A DNA stretch of 64,000 nucleotides from Sphingobacterium sp. lm-10 (GTDB lineage Bacteria > Bacteroidota > Bacteroidia > Sphingobacteriales > Sphingobacteriaceae): contig NZ_JAMJWC010000004.1 of NCBI RefSeq assembly GCF_023554555.1, positions 62,001-126,000 on the forward strand. Reading direction: 5' to 3'. The notes below the pieces were generated by a model. That model ran no database searches, was not told the origin of the DNA, and saw nothing but the letters and a program-made list of their open reading frames with translations. Shown here piece after piece: positions 53,995 through 62,717 of the stretch; the first letter of the stretch is position 1; each line of letters begins with the position of its first letter. Made by a program: the position numbers and the translations under genes.

Positions 53995-56310
53995 TTATTT
54001 TTTAAGTTCATTGGTGAATGAGTAAGGTGCGTCTTCTGGTGCCGTACCACGTTGCTGATTAGGCTCCGGTGCCATATCGAAGCTGAGCTTAGCACCCTTC
54101 TGCAAGGTAGGAATATCCAAATAGTTCTTGGTGTATTTCTTACCATTTACTTTAAGGCTATTCACATATACATTTTCTTTTTGCTGGTTCGCAGCCGTGA
54201 TGACTACCTTTTTACCGTTTTCCAGATGCAATGTAACCTTTTTAAACTGCGGTGACCCTAATGCATACTGATTGGTACCTGGAGCTACGGGATAGAATCC
54301 TAAGGAAGAGTAAACGTACCATGCAGATGTCTGACCATTGTCTTCGTCTCCACAATAGCCATCTGGAGTTGGCAAATACAAACGATCCATAATCTCGCGA
54401 ACCCAATATTGACTTTTCCACGGCTCCGCCCCATAGTTATACAGATAAGGCATATGCTGAATGGGCTGATTGCCGTGCGCATACTGTCCCATATTCATGA
54501 TCTGCATTTCTCGCATTTCGTGAATCATGCTACGACTTTTCATACCTTCGTAACTCGGGATGACAAAGACCGTGTCTAACATGGCTGTAAATGCTTTGTT
54601 GCCCCCCATTAAGTCAATCAGTCCCTGTGGATCATGAAACACACAGAAACTCCAATGCCAGGCATTCCCTTCGGTGTAATCTCTGGACCAAGCGCTTGGA
54701 TCAAACGGTGATGTGAAGGTACCGTCTGAGCTACGAGCGCGCATCAATTTTGTAGAAGGGTCATACAAGTTTTTGTAATTCATAGACCGTTCTTTGTATA
54801 CTTGCAACTCCTCTTCTGTCTTCCCTAATGACTTGCCAAATTGATAGATGGACCAATCGTTATATGCGTATTCTAACGTGCGTGCTACGTTTTGCGTGAT
54901 TTTGCTATCTGTCGGAATATAACCCAAATCATTGTAAAATGTATAACCAGCTCTTCCTGTGGAAGAATTAGTGGGGTGTACGTTGTTAGCACCATGCTTT
55001 ACCGCTTCCCATAATGTATTGTAGTCGTAATCTCTTAAACCTGTCCTATAGGCATCTGCTACTACAGAGGCAGAATTATTGCCTATCATCGACGCGCGAT
55101 GTCCTGGACTGGCCCATTCTGGCAAGAAGCCGCTTTCTTTGTATGCGTTGACCAAACCTTCTTGCATCTGTGTGTTCATCGAAGGATACAATAAATTCAG
55201 CAAGGGAAACAAACTGCGAAAGGTATCCCAAAAGCCAGTATCGGTGAATAAAGGGCCGCGTAGCACCTGCCCATTGTAGGGACTATAATGCCATTGTTTC
55301 CCTTCAGCATCCCATTCCGAGAAATCACGAGGGAAAAGTGTAGAACGGTATAGACAAGAGTAGAATGTGCGCAACAAGTCTACGCGATCATCTTCGATCT
55401 CTACTCGTCCCAACACCTCATTCCAGCGATCTCGACCAGCCTTGGAAACCGATTCGAAGTCTTGATCCTGCACTTCTTTCAAATTGATTGCTGCTTGATC
55501 AAAACTAATAAAGGAAGAGGCAACTTTGGCAGTGACTTCTTCTCCTCGTTTGGTTTTAAAACCGATGATAGCACCAGCGTGATCCGTGGTAGTTGCCTTT
55601 TTGTTACCCATCAATTTTCCATTCTCCACGATCTGGGAATAGGTGAATGTTTTGTCAAAAACGATAATGAAGTAATTCTTAAAATTTTCGGCAACACCGC
55701 CACTGTTACGCGTAGTGTAACCTTTTATCATGCGTTGCTCTGGAAAAATTTCGACGTGAGATCCTTTATCAAAAGCGTCAATCACGATGTAGGCACTATC
55801 TGTTTTTGGGTAGGTGATCCGAAAAATTGCTGCTCGTTCTGTTGGTGTTAGCTCAGTAGTGACGTCATGATCCGCTAAATACACACTGTAATAATAGGGC
55901 TTAGCCACCTCTGTTTTGTGCGAAAACCAACTCGCTCGCTCATCCTGATCAAAAACAGGTTGACCGGTGATGGGCATTAACGAGAATTGTCCGTAGTCGT
56001 TATTCCAAGGGCTGGGTTGATGCGTTTGTTTAAACCCTTTAATTTTGTCGGCAGTATAAGTATACACCCAACCATTGCCCATATCGCCCGTTTGTGGGGT
56101 CCAGAAGTTCATTCCCCAGGGTCTAGCAATCGCTGGATAAGTATTACCATTGGAGAGTTCGTATTTCGACATGGTGCCGATAATAGGGTCGGCAAAATCT
56201 ACTGGCTCAAAGGATTTTGGTTTTTTGCCCTGTGCAAATCCTGTGCATACCAATAGCAGCATGATCAGGCATAAAGCACAGCTTCGCATTACTGAATTCA
56301 ATATCATCAT
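53995..56310 (-). CDS. GH92 family alpha-mannosidase, exported
   Basis: The 771-residue protein begins with a signal peptide (CALCLIMLLLVCTGFAQ); ATG 56310 or 56289 could start it. GH92 hallmarks are VDFADPIIGT, PWGMNFWTPQTGD and HQPSPW at the N-terminus, and GFWDTFRSLFPLLN, ASPGHRASMIGNNSASVVAD and GYCGDEDNGQTSAWYVYSS followed by LGFYPVAPGTNQY at the C-terminus. Members are calcium-dependent exo-alpha-mannosidases acting on host or fungal N-glycans or yeast mannan. No SusC/SusD pair is nearby. It is cotranscribed with the EEP gene. Confidence 0.93.
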   Translation of the reverse strand: MMILNSVMRSCALCLIMLLLVCTGFAQGKKPKSFEPVDFADPIIGTMSKYELSNGNTYPAIARPWGMNFWTPQTGDMGNGWVYTYTADKIKGFKQTHQPSPWNNDYGQFSLMPITGQPVFDQDERASWFSHKTEVAKPYYYSVYLADHDVTTELTPTERAAIFRITYPKTDSAYIVIDAFDKGSHVEIFPEQRMIKGYTTRNSGGVAENFKNYFIIVFDKTFTYSQIVENGKLMGNKKATTTDHAGAIIGFKTKRGEEVTAKVASSFISFDQAAINLKEVQDQDFESVSKAGRDRWNEVLGRVEIEDDRVDLLRTFYSCLYRSTLFPRDFSEWDAEGKQWHYSPYNGQVLRGPLFTDTGFWDTFRSLFPLLNLLYPSMNTQMQEGLVNAYKESGFLPEWASPGHRASMIGNNSASVVADAYRTGLRDYDYNTLWEAVKHGANNVHPTNSSTGRAGYTFYNDLGYIPTDSKITQNVARTLEYAYNDWSIYQFGKSLGKTEEELQVYKERSMNYKNLYDPSTKLMRARSSDGTFTSPFDPSAWSRDYTEGNAWHWSFCVFHDPQGLIDLMGGNKAFTAMLDTVFVIPSYEGMKSRSMIHEMREMQIMNMGQYAHGNQPIQHMPYLYNYGAEPWKSQYWVREIMDRLYLPTPDGYCGDEDNGQTSAWYVYSSLGFYPVAPGTNQYALGSPQFKKVTLHLENGKKVVITAANQQKENVYVNSLKVNGKKYTKNYLDIPTLQKGAKLSFDMAPEPNQQRGTAPEDAPYSFTNELKK

Positions 56311-56442
56311 AGTATCTTTTAGGTTATTAACTAAAATTAGCTAACACGTTTTAGCAATAATAATAAATATTACCTGAAACTGTGACTAGTTGCTCAAAGA
56401 TTGACAAAGATGTAATAGGGATTTTACAGTACTTTAATGACT

Positions 56443-57540
56443 TTACTTTAATCGGGTATTTTTCAAATTACGGATAAGTTTATCTACTGTGCTGGCGTCA
56501 AACTGTAGTCGGTCATTTCTACCGGCACGTTCCAGAATAGTAGAAATTTGGTCTACATAATTATTAAAGGACGCTTCGAAAGCACTCTGATCTAGGGTCA
56601 TCTCGGGAGATGTATTGATCAAACGGATGGCCTTAGCTACTTCCGGCGCGTCATTAATCCGTCGAAAGTCTGCTGCATTGAGCTTCTGGCGCTCCGTATA
56701 TCGAAAAAGATGGTTAACGGCCGCCTCTGCTGTCTGCGTAGATTGCAAGGCGTTCAACAAGCGTTCTTCATGCTTGAGCAAAGACTTATCGAAGATCATC
56801 AATTCTCTCCGGTAACCCAATAGCTCGTCTTTGAATGTCACAGTAGCCTGATCTAGGCTGTAATAAAAGTCGGTATAAGGTTTAATGCTATTTAGAAAGT
56901 CACGAAGATCTTTGTCCTGAATAGCATTATCTCCGTAGGCAACGGCCTGATCGTATACACTCTTCACCAATGAAGTGATTGGATTAGCATCTACTATAGT
57001 GCCCACTAAGGGAATGCTAACCACACGGCGTATGGTTTCCGAAAAGCGACTTTTCTGGTTGCCTTTCAAACCGCGACCTAAGATAGCGTCTGCATTTTCT
57101 AATAATACCTTCGAAAAACTCGTCCCTAGTTCTGCGCTCGTTGGATTATTAAGCTGGCTGATAAGTGTGCCAGCAAAAGTTACATCCAGCAATCGATTGT
57201 AGTTTCTTACTTGTTGTTTCACCGCAGCGATATCCTGAAAGGTTTTCAACAAAAGATTGCGATTGCTTTCATATAGCTGGCGTTGCTCTGCAAGGCTCAC
57301 TTCATGCGACTCGGCCATCATTTGCCGAATACTATCATTGGTGCGTAGTAAACGGGAGGATTGATCCTTAAGCACTTCGTAGGAATTACGCAATGTTTCC
57401 AACTCGCGATTGGTTTGTTCGAGGTGTTGCTGCGTCTTCTGCATGGACGATAATGCGGTAATAGCAGTATCCTGAGCTAAAACATAACTACAGCTTCCAC
57501 ACCACAGCATCAGCGCTATAAAATGAGGCTTTACGTTCAT
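56443..57540 (-). CDS. Exported coiled-coil protein, unknown
   Basis: I do not recognise the function of this 365-residue protein. A signal peptide precedes residue 23 (SCSYVLAQ). Residues about 30-115 are a predicted coiled coil (MQKTQQHLEQTNRELETLRN, then IRQMMAESHEVSLAEQRQL). The rest is mainly helical with a conserved-looking hydrophobic middle, SIPLVGTIVDANPITSLV. No enzymatic motif or cysteine pair is visible. It is a single gene between the GH92 operon and ribH. Its helical envelope character suggests a structural or scaffold role, which is an inference. Confidence 0.7.
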   Translation of the reverse strand: MNVKPHFIALMLWCGSCSYVLAQDTAITALSSMQKTQQHLEQTNRELETLRNSYEVLKDQSSRLLRTNDSIRQMMAESHEVSLAEQRQLYESNRNLLLKTFQDIAAVKQQVRNYNRLLDVTFAGTLISQLNNPTSAELGTSFSKVLLENADAILGRGLKGNQKSRFSETIRRVVSIPLVGTIVDANPITSLVKSVYDQAVAYGDNAIQDKDLRDFLNSIKPYTDFYYSLDQATVTFKDELLGYRRELMIFDKSLLKHEERLLNALQSTQTAEAAVNHLFRYTERQKLNAADFRRINDAPEVAKAIRLINTSPEMTLDQSAFEASFNNYVDQISTILERAGRNDRLQFDASTVDKLIRNLKNTRLK

Positions 57541-57607
57541 AAGATTGGTTAATTAATCCCTTCAAATCTACGAAAAATAGCAGAATCAAAAACGCTAATG
57601 AGCGATA

Positions 57608-58096
57608 TTAGAACCGACGACTGATGTGCGCCATCTGAATAGCCGTAACAGCAGCTTCGTCTCCTTTATTACCATGCTTTCCACCAGCTCTGTCAATTGC
57701 TTGCTGTTCATTATCGGTGGTGAGCACACCAAATATAGCCGGCTTATTGTATTTGAGCCCTACGTTGGCAATCCCATCGGCTACTGCGCTACATATAAAA
57801 TCAAAATGCCGGGTCTCACCTTGGATTACACAACCTAAGCAAATAACCGCATCAAAACCTTCGTTGCGAAGCGCAATATCTGCCCCAGAAATCAATTCGA
57901 AACTTCCAGGAACCTGAATCACCTCCACGTCTTGCTCTGCCACACCATGTGCCAACAATTTATCGACCGCGCCTGATAATAAAGCGCCTGTGATGCTAGC
58001 ATTCCATTGCGCAACAACGATCGCGAAACGTAAACCAGCTGCATTTTGCACATCCAAATGAGAGAAATCCGATAAATTTTTTAGACTACTTGACAT
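57608..58096 (-). CDS. ribH: 6,7-dimethyl-8-ribityllumazine synthase
   Basis: The 162-residue enzyme makes the direct precursor of riboflavin from 3,4-dihydroxy-2-butanone 4-phosphate and an aminouracil. Signatures are FAIVVAQWNASITGALLSGAV, VIQVPGSFELISGADIALR, ICLGCVIQGETRHFDFICSAV and GVLTTDNEQQAIDRAGGKHGNKG, where the His of RHFD is in the active site. The ATG at 58096 is preferred over 58111 because the TATATTTG promoter ends at 58101. No other rib gene is adjacent. Confidence 0.96.
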   Translation of the reverse strand: MSSSLKNLSDFSHLDVQNAAGLRFAIVVAQWNASITGALLSGAVDKLLAHGVAEQDVEVIQVPGSFELISGADIALRNEGFDAVICLGCVIQGETRHFDFICSAVADGIANVGLKYNKPAIFGVLTTDNEQQAIDRAGGKHGNKGDEAAVTAIQMAHISRRF

Positions 58097-58100
58097 AAAG

Positions 58101-58108
58101 CAAATATA
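58101..58108 (-). promoter_or_regulatory. -7 promoter element of ribH
   Basis: On the minus strand TATATTTG matches TAnnTTTG and ends only five bases before the ribH ATG, predicting a very short or absent leader. Confidence 0.5.
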
Positions 58109-58109
58109 C

Positions 58110-58135
58110 AAAAAAGGGCTACTTCTCAGTAGCCC
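58110..58135 (-). terminator. Terminator of the TPR-anchor gene
   Basis: On the minus strand GGGCTACT-GAGA-AGTAGCCC is followed by six Ts. The ribH -7 box begins directly after this T-run, a very compact junction. Confidence 0.85.
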
Positions 58136-58159
58136 TCGTATCTTATTTATAACGGCGCG

Positions 58160-58831
58160 TTAGTTTTTCGCCTGTACACGCGCGATGTAACCTTCAATGC
58201 CTGAAGCTTCTGTGCTTTCCGGGAAATCATTCAAAATTTTTGTATAAGCAGATTCCGCGTTTTTGAAATCATTTTGCACTTCATACACCAAACCTAGTTT
58301 TTTTAGGAACAACGGGCTTGTATACGAATTGGTTGATTTTTCAGCAGCTTTCTTGTAGAAGTTAGCGGCTTTATCATATATTTTCTCTTCCGAGTATGCA
58401 TCCCCCAACAAACCGATGATCAACGGATCCAACACTTCGCTGCCTGTTTCCGAATATCTTTCCAGATAATTAATGGCTTCTTTAAAGTTTCTTTGTCTTA
58501 AGTACAATCCTCCTAAGTAAGCGTTAGCCATATTTGCTGAGGCCGTGTTAGAATATTCGTCTGCAATCTCTTTCAACCCGATTAGGGAACCATCACCCGT
58601 AATCGCTTTTTGCTGCAAGGAATCAATAGCGGCATATTGCTCTGCCTTGTACATTAAGCTAGCTGCTTTTTCTGCTCTAGGCTTTAGATACAAGTACTGG
58701 TAACCAATATAAAGTACAATTAATGCTGCAATACCAGCAACAATAAATACGAGGCTTTTAGAGTTGTTTTGTAGAAAAGAACCTCTATTTAATGGGGTTT
58801 TTTCTGTATTCTTAATTTCACTTGTTGACAT
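58160..58831 (-). CDS. Membrane-anchored tetratricopeptide-repeat protein
   Basis: The 223-residue protein has a short cytoplasmic N-terminus, one transmembrane helix at about 28-50 (LVFIVAGIAALIVLYIGYQY) and a periplasmic TPR array (AYLGGLYLRQRNFKEAINYL, LLGDAYSEEKIYDKAANFYK, LGLVYEVQNDFKNAESAYTK). The architecture resembles YfgM, which associates with the Sec translocon and periplasmic chaperones, though similarity is structural rather than firm. It lies in the strand order sugar dehydratase, TPR, ribH and is closed by its own terminator. Confidence 0.82.
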   Translation of the reverse strand: MSTSEIKNTEKTPLNRGSFLQNNSKSLVFIVAGIAALIVLYIGYQYLYLKPRAEKAASLMYKAEQYAAIDSLQQKAITGDGSLIGLKEIADEYSNTASANMANAYLGGLYLRQRNFKEAINYLERYSETGSEVLDPLIIGLLGDAYSEEKIYDKAANFYKKAAEKSTNSYTSPLFLKKLGLVYEVQNDFKNAESAYTKILNDFPESTEASGIEGYIARVQAKN

Positions 58832-58911
58832 CAGTTCATACTATTTTGGAACGCAAAAATACACTTTTCAAAATTACATGCAACAAAATAGCCTATAATT
58901 TATAAACTAAT

Positions 58912-60840
58912 TTAACCCAGCACGTTATCTTGTTGCTCCTTATCGAGCTGCTCGTATACAGAGTTTTTACTAATGAATTCGGGAACCATACGTTTCATCT
59001 GTCGCACGACCTCCGTTTCATTCTGCGTCTGTAGCTTTTCGAAAAGGTTTTGGAAAGATTTCTCGACGACCTCAATATCATTCTCCCGCACCTTCGCAAT
59101 CATGATTTTGCTATGATGCGTAGGCATGGTGTTCTCCAGGTCGTTTAATAATTCTTCGTAGAGTTTTTCGCCGGGCCGTAGGCCGGTAAATTTTATTTCT
59201 ATTTCTTTGTATGGAACTCTTCCGGACAGCTTGATCATCTTCTCGGCCAAGTTTACAATCTTAACAGACTTGCCCATATCGAAGACAAATATCTCCCCAC
59301 CAACACCCATATTCCCTGCTTCAATAACAAGCTGACATGCTTCAGGGATGGTCATAAAATACCGGGTAATATCCGGATGCGTTACGGTAACTGGCCCACC
59401 TCGCTCAATCTGATCTCTAAATCTTGGAATCACAGATCCGTTGGATCCCAATACATTGCCAAAGCGTGTAGTGATAAAGCGCGTGCGACGGTCGTCCTTG
59501 GATCTAGCCAGCTTCTTATCCAATGTCTGCACATAAATCTCGGCAATACGTTTAGTAGTTCCCATCACATTGGTTGGGTTCACCGCTTTATCTGTCGATA
59601 CAAATACAAATTTTTGCACCTCAAATTCTACAGACAGATTAGCCAAGTTGTACGTACCTCCTACATTCGTGCGCGCCCCTTCAATTGGGTGGCTTTCTAC
59701 CAAAGGCACATGCTTATAAGCAGCTGCGTGGTACACTACATGCGGTCTGAAGATTTCAAAAAGCATTCGCATGCGACTTTGATCCCGCACGTCTCCGATA
59801 TAGGTATGGTAAATCTGATCTTTATAGAGGTCTTGCAAATCCAGCTGCAGGTTGTGCAAGGGCGATTCCGCTTGATCACAAAGCACGATCATCTGTGGTT
59901 CGAATTTCCCAAGTTGCTTGGCGATTTCACTACCAATGGATCCTGCTGCACCCGTTACCAATACACGCTTACCTTTTAGCTGGTGTAAAATATTTTCATT
60001 GGAGATCTGTATAGGCTTCCGTTCCAACAGATCCTCGATCTTAACCTTCTGGATTTTTTTAGCTAAAAGCTCTCCATTCATGATCCGATCAACAGGCGGA
60101 AGGGTCAAAACATTCACACTATGTTCCAGACATATATCCACGGTTGCCTGTTTACTCTCAAGACCGATTTTCTGAGAAGCAAATATCAGCTCATCTACCT
60201 GATATTTACTGATCATTTTATCTAATTCGGCCGATCGGTAAATCTTTATCCCATCAATAGACTTTCCTACTTTCTTTTCGTCATCGTCCACATAGGCTAC
60301 GATTAATTTATCGGCATAAGCATCGTGATCGAATGTACGTTTTACGGCTAACCCCAAGTCACCAGCACCATAAATAACAATATTTTTGATTTTTCGCTTC
60401 GCGAATTTAGTGTACTGAAAAAATATCTTAATACAGGCGCGGTAGATGGTGAGTCCGGTAAATAAAAATAAACCATAGAGGATCACCAGTGTAATCGGCA
60501 ATACCGCAAGTCGATCAAGTGAGACCGCCCATAGAAACTTAGCTACTAGAATGACAATTACGCTAAAGAGTACAGCAGAAAGAATGCGTATAGAGTCTGT
60601 AGCGCTGGTATAGCGTACGATGCCAGAGTACAATTTGAAATAGTAAAAAGCCGCAGCAGTAGCTCCGAGAATCAGAAATGCTTCCCAAAACACAATCGTG
60701 TGCGCCATTTCATCCATTTTGAATGAGCTGTACACCAGATAACTTAAGAGGAAGGCAATGACCGCAACGGCCATATCGAAAAGAAATATGATCCACCTAG
60801 GAACGATCCTAAAATGCTTAAACGGATTGAAACTTGGCAT
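58912..60840 (-). CDS. Nucleoside-diphosphate-sugar dehydratase/epimerase (FlaA1/CapD/WbpM family)
   Basis: The 642-residue protein has four N-terminal transmembrane helices (about residues 12-145), a small Rossmann domain at about 150-270 (NIVIYGAGDLGLAVKR) and a large SDR domain from 288 (VLVTGAAGSIGSEIAK). The catalytic STDKAVNPTNVMGTTKR carries Met in place of the SDR Tyr, as in the WbpM/PglF/FlaA1 group of UDP-GlcNAc 4,6- or 5-dehydratases. It makes deoxy-sugar precursors for capsule, O-antigen or glycoprotein glycans. No other polysaccharide genes adjoin in the window. Confidence 0.93.
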   Translation of the reverse strand: MPSFNPFKHFRIVPRWIIFLFDMAVAVIAFLLSYLVYSSFKMDEMAHTIVFWEAFLILGATAAAFYYFKLYSGIVRYTSATDSIRILSAVLFSVIVILVAKFLWAVSLDRLAVLPITLVILYGLFLFTGLTIYRACIKIFFQYTKFAKRKIKNIVIYGAGDLGLAVKRTFDHDAYADKLIVAYVDDDEKKVGKSIDGIKIYRSAELDKMISKYQVDELIFASQKIGLESKQATVDICLEHSVNVLTLPPVDRIMNGELLAKKIQKVKIEDLLERKPIQISNENILHQLKGKRVLVTGAAGSIGSEIAKQLGKFEPQMIVLCDQAESPLHNLQLDLQDLYKDQIYHTYIGDVRDQSRMRMLFEIFRPHVVYHAAAYKHVPLVESHPIEGARTNVGGTYNLANLSVEFEVQKFVFVSTDKAVNPTNVMGTTKRIAEIYVQTLDKKLARSKDDRRTRFITTRFGNVLGSNGSVIPRFRDQIERGGPVTVTHPDITRYFMTIPEACQLVIEAGNMGVGGEIFVFDMGKSVKIVNLAEKMIKLSGRVPYKEIEIKFTGLRPGEKLYEELLNDLENTMPTHHSKIMIAKVRENDIEVVEKSFQNLFEKLQTQNETEVVRQMKRMVPEFISKNSVYEQLDKEQQDNVLG

Positions 60841-60867
60841 ATACCCTACTGACTTATCTAAGATTGA

Positions 60868-60898
60868 TTGCCAAGTTAGTTATTTATTCCTATTTTTA
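60868..60898 (+). promoter_or_regulatory. Promoter of the alanine-dehydrogenase-like gene
   Basis: TTG at 60868-60870, a 20-base spacer and TATTTTTA at 60891-60898 (one mismatch from TAnnTTTG) end 9 bases before ATG 60908. Confidence 0.5.
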
Positions 60899-60907
60899 AT
60901 TGTATTA

Positions 60908-62134
60908 ATGAGGGAAAAAAGGATGAGCAGCATGGCGAAGATAGCCCACGAAGCTATTTTTCAAACAAAGGAATCGACCGCTATGGCGGGAAAACAGAAA
61001 AATTCTTTAAAAATCGGAATTCTGAAGGAGATCACCTTTCAGGAAAATAGGATAGCGCTCACACCACTTTCGGTAGGCCTATTGGTAGAACACGGGCATG
61101 AAGTCATACTAGAATCTGGCGCAGGTGATGCATCCAATTTCCTAGACCATCATTATAGCGAACAGGGTGCGCAGATCACCCACGACACGCGCTCGGTGTA
61201 CCAGTCCGATATTTTAATCAAAATTTCCTCCCCTACGCTGGCTGAAGTCGAATTGATGAAACCCCGGCAAGTGTTATTCTCTTCGCAACAACCTTCATTA
61301 TTAGACATTAATGTCTTAAAAAGCCTAATGCGTAAGCAGATCACCGCTTTATCTTATGAATATTTGCAAGATGAGGGGTGCCATCTTTCTGTGGTTCGTG
61401 CTATGAGTGAGATTGTAGGAGCTACATCTGTATTGATTGCTGCGGAGTACTTGAGCAATGTGTTTGATGGCAAAGGTTTGATGTTGGGTGGTGTGACTGG
61501 TGTGCCTCCGACCGAAATGGTAATCATTGGTGCAGGCACAGTTGGCGAGTTTGCTGCACGTACGGCCATTGCCTTAGGCGCACAGGTCAAGGTATTCGAC
61601 AGTTCTGTTTTTCGACTACGCCGACTTCAAAACAATGTTGGCAGCCGGGTTTTCACGTCCGTGATTCAACCTGTGGTATTGAACAAGGCGGTACAGTCCT
61701 GCGATGTGGTAATCGGTGCCATGCGTGCCAAGAACGGTCGCGCTCCTTGCCTTATCTCCGAAGAAACCGTTTCTAAAATGAAACCTAACTCTGTTGTCAT
61801 TGATGTTAGCATCGATCAGGGTGGTTGTTTCGAAACATCTGAGGTGACTACACACGACCAGCCTGTATTTCGTAAGTACGATGTTATTCACTATTGCGTG
61901 CCTAATATTGCTTCAAGAGTGGCAAGAACAGCAACTTACGCGCTAACTAATATATTTACGCCCATCCTGCTCGATATAGGAGAAAGTGGCGGTATGAATA
62001 ATATGATCTGGGCCAACCCTGGTATTCGCAGCGCCATATATCTGTATCATGGAAACCTTACTAATAAGGATATTGGAAACAAATTCAATATGCCATCGAA
62101 AGATTTAAACCTGATCGTCGTATCCAATCTATAA
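60908..62134 (+). CDS. Alanine dehydrogenase-like protein, divergent
   Basis: The 408-residue protein (ATG at 60908; 60923 and 60932 are alternatives) is in the Ald/PNT family. N-terminal GILKEITFQENRIALTP includes the substrate-binding Arg. The NAD domain shows MVIIGAGTVGEFAARTAIALG, and DVSIDQGGCFETSE carries the conserved Asp. The Lys of DILIKISSP is retained, but the catalytic His of LFTFLHLAA-type sequences is replaced by Gln in VLFSSQQPSL. I cannot be sure it oxidises alanine. The longer upstream frame overlaps the divergent sugar dehydratase and is rejected. It is followed 71 bases later by the thioredoxin gene. Confidence 0.83.
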   Translation: MREKRMSSMAKIAHEAIFQTKESTAMAGKQKNSLKIGILKEITFQENRIALTPLSVGLLVEHGHEVILESGAGDASNFLDHHYSEQGAQITHDTRSVYQSDILIKISSPTLAEVELMKPRQVLFSSQQPSLLDINVLKSLMRKQITALSYEYLQDEGCHLSVVRAMSEIVGATSVLIAAEYLSNVFDGKGLMLGGVTGVPPTEMVIIGAGTVGEFAARTAIALGAQVKVFDSSVFRLRRLQNNVGSRVFTSVIQPVVLNKAVQSCDVVIGAMRAKNGRAPCLISEETVSKMKPNSVVIDVSIDQGGCFETSEVTTHDQPVFRKYDVIHYCVPNIASRVARTATYALTNIFTPILLDIGESGGMNNMIWANPGIRSAIYLYHGNLTNKDIGNKFNMPSKDLNLIVVSNL

Positions 62135-62205
62135 CAGCTCTTTGCCCAAACCACACTTCAATAGAAACTAATCTTAATAGATTATTTTTTCAAATAGCAC
62201 CTCAC

Positions 62206-62715
62206 ATGAAATACATTCTCTTATTTAGCATTTTATTATTAACCGGATGGAACTGCTCCGCTCAACGTTGGCACACGGAGGTTGGGAAGCAGGTACCATA
62301 CTTTGAGATTGACACCAAAGACGGCACGAAGAAATCGACAGCAACATTAGCAGGAAAAGTCGTGTTGATCAACTTTTTTGCCACTTGGTGCCCGCCTTGC
62401 AGACAGGAGCTTCCCGAAGTACAAAAAAGAATCTGGGATAAGCACAAGGATCGGGAAGATTTCGAAATAGTGGTGCTCGCCAGAGAAGAAGGTTGGGACA
62501 AGCTTAACCCATTTCTAGCACAATTTGGGTACACATTTCCTTTTTATCCAGATTTGAACAGAAAGATTTATAGCCTGTTCGCTACTGACACGATTCCCAG
62601 AAATGTAATTATCGATCGCACTGGCAAAATCATTTACCAATCAATAGGGTACGAACCCGAAGAATTTGAGCAAATGGTCGACCTCATTCAACTCCACTTA
62701 GATCAGCCATATTGA
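62206..62715 (+). CDS. TlpA-like thioredoxin, exported
   Basis: The 169-residue product has a signal peptide (LLLTGWNCSAQ region) and the active site WCPPC (Cys62, Cys65) in FFATWCPPCRQELP, with the cis-Pro segment TIPRNVIIDRTGK. This is the TlpA/ResA type of periplasmic thiol:disulfide reductase, often used in cytochrome c maturation or oxidative defence. Its stop is two bases from that of the convergent LacI gene, with no hairpin between them. Redox partners are unknown. Confidence 0.88.
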   Translation: MKYILLFSILLLTGWNCSAQRWHTEVGKQVPYFEIDTKDGTKKSTATLAGKVVLINFFATWCPPCRQELPEVQKRIWDKHKDREDFEIVVLAREEGWDKLNPFLAQFGYTFPFYPDLNRKIYSLFATDTIPRNVIIDRTGKIIYQSIGYEPEEFEQMVDLIQLHLDQPY

Positions 62716-62717
62716 TC

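Noticed and set aside
59377..59979. 200-residue open frame antisense to the sugar dehydratase
   Set aside because: It overlaps the catalytic domain of the real gene and has no recognisable features.
60758..60907. N-terminal extension of the alanine-dehydrogenase-like protein
   Set aside because: It overlaps the divergent sugar dehydratase and the likely promoter; the 60908 ATG is preferred.
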